Source: Lentinula raphanica (Eukaryota; Basidiomycota; Agaricomycetes; Agaricales; Omphalotaceae). Taken from it: DNA of 64,000 nt. The first letter of the stretch is position 1, and each line of letters opens with the position of its first letter. The stretch spans positions 496,001-560,000 of the forward strand of contig JANVFP010000013.1 of the NCBI GenBank assembly GCA_027919835.1. Direction: 5' to 3'. This document shows, piece by piece, positions 57,979 through 64,000 of the stretch. The position numbers and the translations under genes were made by a program. The notes beneath the pieces are model-generated. The model searched no databases. It was not told the DNA's origin and saw nothing but the letters and a program-made list of their open reading frames with translations.

Positions 57979-59449
57979 ATGCACATCACCAAAAGTGTCC
58001 TTCCACTGTCTTTCCTGCTGTGGGTCTTCTCTACCAGTGTATCTGTGTCTGCCATTCCTGTTGGCTCTGTAAGCCCCATTTCATTTCTGCTGATATGGTT
58101 GCTCGATACTGAAAACCTTTCAAAGGACTTTCAACGCAGAGCCGATAGTACCTTATCGGATAAAGTACACGAACCCGATTTACACCCTCAGGGCGAACTA
58201 ATGGATGTGGATACGGAGGACTCTGTCCAAGTCATACTGGCTGTAGACAGCAGCGAAACCATTTCAGAGGCCTTGACCCGAGCGGATGAAGTTCAAGCTC
58301 TTCAAGGATTCTGGGATCGCGCTAAATCCGAAGTAAGTAAAAACCGCTATGTACTATCACATTGTGCTCACGTCCACGGTCCAACCGATTCTACATAAGG
58401 AGAGACCTGTTATCGAAGGCGTGCTCAAATTGCTAAAGAAGGAAGCCGTGTTGAGAGCGATCAGTTTCGAGCGTAGCGGCCCCCTGAGGGTCCCCGCTCG
58501 AATTCAGAATGCCGTGTCCGTGTTTTTTTCGAGAAGGTTTGGCTTTCAAACGTTAGCCTTGTTCGGCCCCGAGTCAGTCTACAAAGAGATGGACCCCATC
58601 AAAGGGTTGACACTCTTCTGCCGACAACCGGTGCCTCTCTCAGCAGAGCGTAAAGAGGGTGGGGAAGTGGTTGGCAAGGAGGATAAAACCGAATATGTTT
58701 GGGCCAAGTACAACATTCGTCGCAAACCCAAGCGAAATGCGGTACCTTCGGCTGAGGACCAGTCACCGGAGGACAAGGGGGTAAAAGGATTGGGACCGGG
58801 AGCTAGTAAGAGTGTTGAGGAAAGCGGGATTTCGTCGCAGGAGGTTTCTGGAGAACAGATACACGACGATGGTAGTTCGACGCGAGTGGAGAAGCCAGGG
58901 GAGACAGAGGGCGGGAAGCCCGACAGTTTGAATCGACTACCACCATTGCCGCAGGAGGTTTCTGGAAATCAGCAGCCTGAGGGTGGTAGTTCAACGCGAT
59001 CGGAGAAGCCACAGGGGGGGAAACCCGAGCGTTTGAACCAAACGCCACCATTGCCGCAGAAGACTTCTGGAAAAGAGAACGTTGACAGTGATAGTTCGGA
59101 GGAATTGGAACCAGGGGAGCTGAGGGAAGAGCGTAAAGACGACCGAGTAACTGGATCGCCGCCATTGCCGCAGCAGATTTCTGGAGGACAGAAATACAAC
59201 AATAATAGGTCAACGCGATTGGGGAAGCCAGGGGAGCCAGACAGAAGAAATCCCAACCGTTTTGGCAATCCATATCGGTCCAGGTATTGGGATCCAAGTT
59301 CGCAGGGCAATGGTAGGGGTTGGTATGGTAGTGGTCCGCGGAGCAATTTCAATAGTAGGCGGGGGTCGGGGCGCACTCGTGGGGGTCCTTCACAGCCACG
59401 AAGGGACTATTGGCGCCCTAAACCTCGGCCTCAACGTCGACCTCAGTGA
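57979..59449 (+). CDS. secreted protein with PPLPQ repeats and Arg/Gly-rich tail
   Basis: No named family recognised. Exons 57979-58332 and 58400-59449 give 467 residues. A good signal peptide (MHITKSVLPLSFLLWVF to about SVSAIP) is followed by an acidic segment and a compact domain (about 120-200) with VIEGVLKLLKKEAVLRAISF, FFSRRFGFQTLALFGPESVY and GLTLFCRQPVP. From about residue 255 come three to four imperfect repeats of about 40 residues centred on PPLPQ(E/K/Q)xSG, each with charged Ser/Lys-rich spacers. The last ~80 residues are Arg/Gly-rich (GRGWYGSGPRSNF, RRGSGRTRGGPSQPRRDYW). An RG-rich tail is usual in RNA-binding proteins but odd in a secreted one. A 57-nt in-frame GTAAGC...AAAG stretch at about 58070-58126 might be an extra intron. 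The repeat half is duplicated at 63100. Confidence 0.78.
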
Positions 59450-60745
59450 ACTCTCTTTTTTGTACCAAACTTCCTCACACATCGCAATGATAATGAATTC
59501 TTCTAACCACAGAGAATCTGCCAGGAGCGGCCTGAAAGGCTAAAGGTGTTTTCGGCGTGTTCAAAGATATTCAAACTCGCAGAGACGAGTAAGTATCGGT
59601 GAATAAAGCTCCATGTGTGGATGTTTCTGACTTGTGTGGATGAAGAAGAAGAAGAAGAGAGGTTGAATTCGAATTTCGAAGGTTATAAGCGCCTATGAGC
59701 CTCTATGAGCGCCTATATTCCGGAAATTTCTGAGTTGTACCACATCCTCCTTCAAACCCCATTACTTCTCAACGCTTTGTGAAATCAAGGCTTGTCTCTC
59801 GCAACTGGCTGACTACACATATGCATGCCGTGAAGTGATAGGCCTACCTTGCCCAAACCAAAACTCACCTGCAACACAGGATCCATCGACTAACTCAATT
59901 ACCAGAGCTCATTAACATTAGCGAGCATTATCTAAAGGGCGATGATCTAGCGCAAGCTGTCAAGCAGCTGGAAGCCAGTAACGACAGCAAGAGGGCAGTA
60001 TCGCGAAGGGGTAGACACTTGAGCTGGTTGATACTGTATACAAAGGTATGCCCTCACCTTTCTCAGGCGTATCAGTTCTTATGTCTGTCCAGCTGTCCTA
60101 GTTATCGAATGCATCAAGGTCCATCTTCGAATCTTACGGTCAAGTTACGGGCCACGGCTTTCACCACCTCTCTCCAGTTCCACCGTCCACGGTAGTCGCG
60201 AAAACGGAGGTGTCCGCGAAGGAGTTCAAACGGTCTAATAACCTTAATGGCCTGGAGGATGAGGGCTGAGGGTTCCTCGAGTTTGATGAGACGCGATGAT
60301 GCCGAACCTATGTGCATGGGCTCATGCTCCGTGCTGGCCTAAAGTCATTTCTCTATCCAGTCTTTCGAAACTCGTACCGTTGATAATCGTACCAAAACCA
60401 ATCAAGCCGAGCTGGAGGATTACTCTCGCAGACGACAAGAACACTCGCGTCGTAGTCCTCGCATTCACGGGTGTGCCCTTCTCGAATCCAATGTGGGAAA
60501 TAGAGATCACAGAACCTACAAGTTACAACTTCAGGCTCCTCAAGCTATACCTGGAAAGTATAACTCGGCAGCGACACCTTCGTCGGCGAAGAAGTTTTCA
60601 CAAAATATGACGGTATGTGTCAAAGCGTGAATTTTCTAGAGATATGCGATCGTCTGACTTTCGGACATGTACTCATTTTATAGCTCGAAATCGAGAATGG
60701 AGAAGAGGAACCTTCGGAGGACGAGATATCCCATTCTGAAGAAGG
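59450..60745. other. 3' flank and unassigned sequence
   Basis: 59450-59740 is the 3' flank of the secreted gene and recurs at 63715-64000, including a near-direct repeat of AAGCGCCTATGAGC...CTATGAGCGCCTAT near 59690. At 59887-60044 the plus strand encodes TQLPELINISEHYLKGDD and LAQAVKQLEASNDSKRAV, ending at a donor-like GTATGC; it looks like an isolated exon but no partner was found. Short minus-strand ORFs at 60114-60510 are unconvincing. Confidence 0.4.
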
Positions 60746-61112
60746 TCTCGCAAGCATATATCTGCGAATCGAGCAAACTAAGGCTCGACACTCGATTTTG
60801 ATCTTTGAAGAATCTTTCAGGATGTGACCTCCGTTACTCATAGCAAGATCATCGCTGTCAACACCGGAGAGCTTGCAGAAGCATGTCGAGCCCTAGGTCG
60901 AGTTTTCGAAGAGGCAACCAAATAGCAAGATGCGAGTCATGCTTAACGAAGATGTTCTCGTGAGCAGTCACTCATGCGTTCTTTGTTTCGCAGAACGCAG
61001 GACGCTCAGGGAGACACCTCGAGTGTTGCCAGTGATCATGCTGAACTTGCCTTGAATCCAAATGAAGGACGTGGCCTTCTACCTCGCGTTCTCGACTTGA
61101 TGGACCGTGTCT
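60746..61112 (+). pseudogene. decayed copy of the TTC27 3' end
   Basis: Segments match TTC27 in order: TCTCGCAAGCATATATCTG (compare 56162), CGGAGAGCTTGCAGAAGCAT followed by GTCGAGCCCT (compare 56391), AACGAAGATGTTCT (compare 56468), and CTTGCCTTGAATCCAAA through GACTTGATGGACCG (compare 56570-56630). Stops, frameshifts and deletions are present, including loss of the intron-flanking exon portion. It is unlikely to be expressed as protein. Confidence 0.88.
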
Positions 61113-61273
61113 TACATGAATACTAACTTCGGCAACTTAGGGGAGATTACCAATGAAGCGCGCGTAGGTTTACTCAAGTTTTTGCAAGTTCTAGTACTAT
61201 TGATGTGATCATCTCTCGATGTTCTCCAGGAAATCCGTATCCCAAAATAGGTTATTGCATACATGTTACAAGT

Positions 61274-61455
61274 TCAGAACATCCAGGGGACGTCCTTCAA
61301 ACGTACAAATTTTCGAAAAAAACAGAGACGACTCCATGATCTGGATAAGCAATCGCTCAGTCTATCAGAACATCCAGGGGACGTCCTTCGAACGTACAAA
61401 TTTTCGAGAAAAACAGAGACGACTCTATGATCTGGATAAGCAATCGCTCAATGTG
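61274..61455. repeat. 91-bp direct tandem repeat, two copies
   Basis: 61274-61364 and 61365-61455 are almost identical, each starting TCAGAACATCCAGGGGACGT and containing CAGAGACGACTC and GATCTGGATAAGCAATCGCT. Only a few single-base differences separate the units. It lies in the sequence that splits the duplicated block. Confidence 0.92.
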
Positions 61456-61578
61456 ATTACAGAACGCAGTTATGTATCTTACCTCACAGTAGCCATTAAT
61501 GAGACTGATTTCCACCATACACTTCTTGAAGCACATCGTCTACCAATCGGTTGAGCTCCGCTTGTGATTGATAGGCAA

Positions 61579-61983
61579 CTAAGAGGAATGTCGATCAGCT
61601 GCATGAACTACCGTCTCTGTAGAGACCGTCGTACCTCTTTGCTTCAATTCGCGATCGAACATGTACTTATTGTACCACGTCGTGGCGATCTCGAGTTCAC
61701 CGTTCTTCGCTAGCATGTTGGCTACCTTTGTGTAAACGTCCTTCCCTTCAGGGAATGCTGCGGGCTTGTAGAAGTTCCACATGGCACAAAAGAGGGTATA
61801 TTGATTGAAGCGGCTAGCTGTCGTCAAATCCAACTCTCGCACAAGACGGTCTTGGATGTACGTAGAACGCCAAATTTTTTCCGCGTCACAGAAGAGCTCT
61901 TCAACCAGGCTCAACTGCTCAGCTGGAAGATCAATTGTTGGGTTCGGATTACTGTCAAAGACTCCCCAATGCACAGCGTTCAT
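61579..61983 (-). CDS. small protein of unknown function
   Basis: ATG 61983 opens a 134-residue frame. MNAVHWGVFDSNPNPTIDLP leads into AEQLSLVEELFCDAEKIWRS, then REL and LTTASRFNQYTLFCAMWNFY, FPEGKDVYTKVANMLAKNGE and IATTWYNKYMFDRELKQRG. Regular spacing of hydrophobic and charged residues suggests a helical, genuine protein rather than chance. No signal peptide or named domain seen. The C-terminal residues after ELKQRG may be intron read-through. The gene lies inside the block that interrupts the duplicated segment, next to a broken gene on the same strand; the two might once have been one transcription unit. Confidence 0.55.
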   Translation of the reverse strand: MNAVHWGVFDSNPNPTIDLPAEQLSLVEELFCDAEKIWRSTYIQDRLVRELDLTTASRFNQYTLFCAMWNFYKPAAFPEGKDVYTKVANMLAKNGELEIATTWYNKYMFDRELKQRGTTVSTETVVHAADRHSS

Positions 61984-62399
61984 GGTGAATCTGCGAGAGA
62001 AATAGTGAGTATAGTGAGTAGGTGAAATAGAGATTTTATAGTGCAGTCAGACGTGCCCCGACGACCAAAGGAGAGAGGAAAATCGGCTGCCTGAGACGTA
62101 TTGAAGGTGGATATTTATACCGACTGATCCTCGTTTATCAAACCCGTAACACTCAATCATCATCAGAGCCGCCGTTACAAGTATTCGAAAAGTCGGTGAT
62201 CAACAGTGTATCATCATGATGCGGATGTAAGAGATGATATGGGTTCAGGGTACAATATTCGCGATAGGATGAATAACTGAATGCTGGAAGGCGCTGGTTC
62301 AAGAACATGAGTGATATGTGAACATCAAGAGATGAGCCTGCTTGACTGTTTCGATTGAAAGATGGACGAACTGTAAATGAAATGTATTTCATTGCATTG

Positions 62400-62960
62400 A
62401 TAGAGGAAGGACTGCGTCTGGCTGCGTACCCCAAAAGCGGCTTGCTATCCATGCTGGGTAATATACCACAAGAGCATGCCAGTTAGACCCAAATGAAAAA
62501 GCAGTAAGACAACCATGCAGATTGATGCAAACCTGGCCAGTTACGTTGTTCATGGCTGCAGCTTGTTTTTGAATCACATTTCCCAAAGCTAAAGGGGCGC
62601 TCAGTGCATCGTTCATTCAAGCAACAAAGAGACTTACACCGTCGCAAACCATTACCAGAGACACGTCGTTGGCACGGTCTCTGTCGTATGCTCCGATGAC
62701 AAACTTGTTCATAGAACAGTATCCCAAGCACCGCATCACAGCCAACACCCCATTCACACGACCATCCAGATAGAAAGCACCAGCATCCGTTACCCATTTC
62801 ACTTCCTGCTTGTCTGAACCGTTGTGGTCAACCGTCCATCTTTATCTGGCTCCACGACACAAAACACCACGCGGATCGACAACATTGGTGCAATATAGGC
62901 CGGGTTGGAAATTTTTGGTTGGGATCCAGAGTCCAGACAGGTTTCGGCTCCTTCGAACCG
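62400..62960 (-). pseudogene. broken gene of unknown family
   Basis: Minus strand: NFQPGLYCTNVVDPRGVLC then RGAR, an in-frame TAA (about 62838-62840), and the same frame continues RWTVDHNGSDKQEVKWVTDA, GAFYLDGRVNGVLAVMRCLG, SMNKFVIGAYDRDRANDVSL and VMVCDG. A clean intron (GTGTAAGT ... CCTTTAG) joins to ALGNVIQKQAAAMNN. Frame conservation on both sides of the stop indicates a recently disabled gene, a read-through stop or a missed intron. I do not recognise the family. Confidence 0.55.
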
Positions 62961-63099
62961 TTACGTGGACATAAATATGATTTCCTCGCAGGTGATCTAG
63001 CTGGTGATAATGAACTTCTGCCTTGACTTATCGATGCTTGGATTACTTACGCATTCTTTTGACTTTCACGACGAATCACCAGAGACACACTCGCCACTA

Positions 63100-63713
63100 C
63101 TGGAGAACAGATACACGACGATGGTAGTTCGACGCGAGTGGAGAAGCCAGAGGAGCCAGAGGGGAAGAAGCCCGACAGTTTGAATCGACCACCACCATTG
63201 CCGCAGAAGGTTTCTGGAAATCAGCAACTTGACGGTGGTAGATCAACGCAATTGGAGAAGCCAGGGAAGCCAAAGGGGGAAAAACTCGAGCGTTTGAACC
63301 AACCGCCACCATTGCCGCAGAAGACTTCTGGAAAAGAGAACGTTGACAGTGATAGTTCGGATGAATTGGAACCAGGGGAGCTGAGGGAAGAGCGTAAAGA
63401 TGACCGAGTAACTGGACCGCCACCACTGCCGCAGCAGATTTCTGGAGGACAGAAATATGACGGTAGTAGGTCAACACGATTGCCAGGGGAGCCAGACAGA
63501 AGAAATCCCAACCGTTTTGGCAATTCGTATCGGTCCAGGTATTGGGATCCAAGTTCACAGGGAAATGGTAGGGGTTGGTATGGTAGTGGTCCGCGGAGCA
63601 ATTTCAATGGTAGGCGGGGGTCGGGGCGCACTCGTGGGGGTCCTTCACAGCCACGAAGGGACTATTGGAGCCACCGATCACCTAGACCTCGGCCTCAACG
63701 TCGACCTCAGTGA
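63100..63713 (+). pseudogene. 5'-truncated copy of the secreted PPLPQ-repeat gene
   Basis: From CTGGAGAACAGATACACGAC (63100) onward it matches the gene at 58848-59449. The PPLPQ repeats, the SGKENVDSDSS(D/E)ELEPGEL segment and the Arg/Gly-rich tail are all kept in frame, ending RPRPQRRPQ-stop. The signal peptide and compact domain are missing, and no ATG begins the frame near the junction, so it is probably not made as such. Differences are mostly substitutions plus small indels, for example a two-residue loss before PGEPDRRN and SHRSPRP added near the end. The open frame suggests a recent event. Confidence 0.85.
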
Positions 63714-64000
63714 ACTCTCTTTTTTTTGTACCAAACATCCTCACACATCGCAATGATAATGAATTCTTCTAACCACAGAGAATCTGCCAGGAGCGGCCTG
63801 AAAGGCTAAAGCTGTTTTTGGCGTGTTCAAAGAGATTCAACCTCGCAGAGACGAGTAAGTATCGGTGGATAAAGCCCCATGTGTGGATGAAGAAGAAGAA
63901 AAGACACCTGAGGCCTGAGGCCGAGGAGTTCAATTCGAATTTCGAAGGTTATAAGCGCCTATGAGCGCCTATATTCCGGAAATTTCTCTGACTTGTACCA
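63714..64000. repeat. duplicated 3' flank, running off the window
   Basis: Matches 59450-59740 with small indels, including AAGCGCCTATGAGCGCCTAT and CCGGAAATTTCT at the end. The duplicate therefore continues at least to the window edge. Confidence 0.88.

Noticed and set aside
59690..59740. Possible CRISPR-like or satellite repeat (CGCCTATGAGC)
   Set aside because: Only two or three short adjacent copies, without regular spacers; a minor local duplication in a eukaryotic genome.
1..64000. tRNA genes
   Set aside because: Scanned for B-box-like GGTTCGA sequences (for example near 14059, 16685 and 17107); none had a matching A box and cloverleaf arms.

Overview
This window looks like nuclear DNA of a filamentous basidiomycete, most likely a wood- or litter-decaying Agaricomycete. 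The evidence is the dense, short introns (mostly 45-80 nt), closely packed genes on both strands, F-box-like proteins of the mushroom type, a tandem pair of fungal GH45 endoglucanases, and housekeeping proteins that read as basidiomycete orthologues. The assignment rests on gene character alone; no database search was possible. Exon boundaries were traced by hand from GT/AG sites and reading frame.

Layout. 135-2643: a class II eIF4E-like cap-binding protein (-) diverges from the IPC synthase subunit Kei1 (+). 3130-7341: a large Ser/Pro-rich multi-exon gene (-), followed by a 2.7-kb stretch with no convincing gene. 10043-14090: an F-box-like gene (-), RPF1 (+) and Mediator subunit 4 (-). 14210-19200: three copies of a divergent unit made of an F-box/LRR-like gene (-) and the 5' end of MMS19 (+); only the last copy adjoins the complete MMS19 gene (19071-23381). 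23614-29674: two low-complexity conserved-looking proteins flank a Gfo/Idh/MocA dehydrogenase. 30510-33248: two tandem GH45 endoglucanases with TATA boxes. 33493-41901: dual-specificity phosphatase, EEF1A-lysine-methyltransferase-like enzyme, NDUFAF7, a CLC chloride channel/transporter and the splicing factor PHF5/Rds3. About 42060-50103: an NBR1/p62-like PB1 + multi-ZZ protein, TRM82, a 561-bp MITE-like inverted-repeat element, and PAF1. 50647-57019: a cytochrome P450 and the TPR protein TTC27/Emw1. 57979-64000: a secreted repeat protein with an Arg/Gly-rich tail, then a decayed duplication of the TTC27 3' end and of that secreted gene, split by about 2 kb of other sequence.

Most genes are unrelated housekeeping functions (translation, ribosome biogenesis, transcription, splicing, tRNA modification, Fe-S/DNA maintenance, mitochondrial complex I assembly, ion homeostasis, autophagy). 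They are packed in divergent or convergent pairs, with 85-260 bp between several divergent starts. The accessory parts are the GH45 pair (cellulose attack), the P450, the F-box array and the terminal duplication. No CRISPR, rRNA, tRNA or bacterial-type element was recognised. I did not find a clearly new multi-gene system; the best candidates for novelty are the secreted PPLPQ-repeat protein, the F-box/MMS19 duplication and the MITE-like element.
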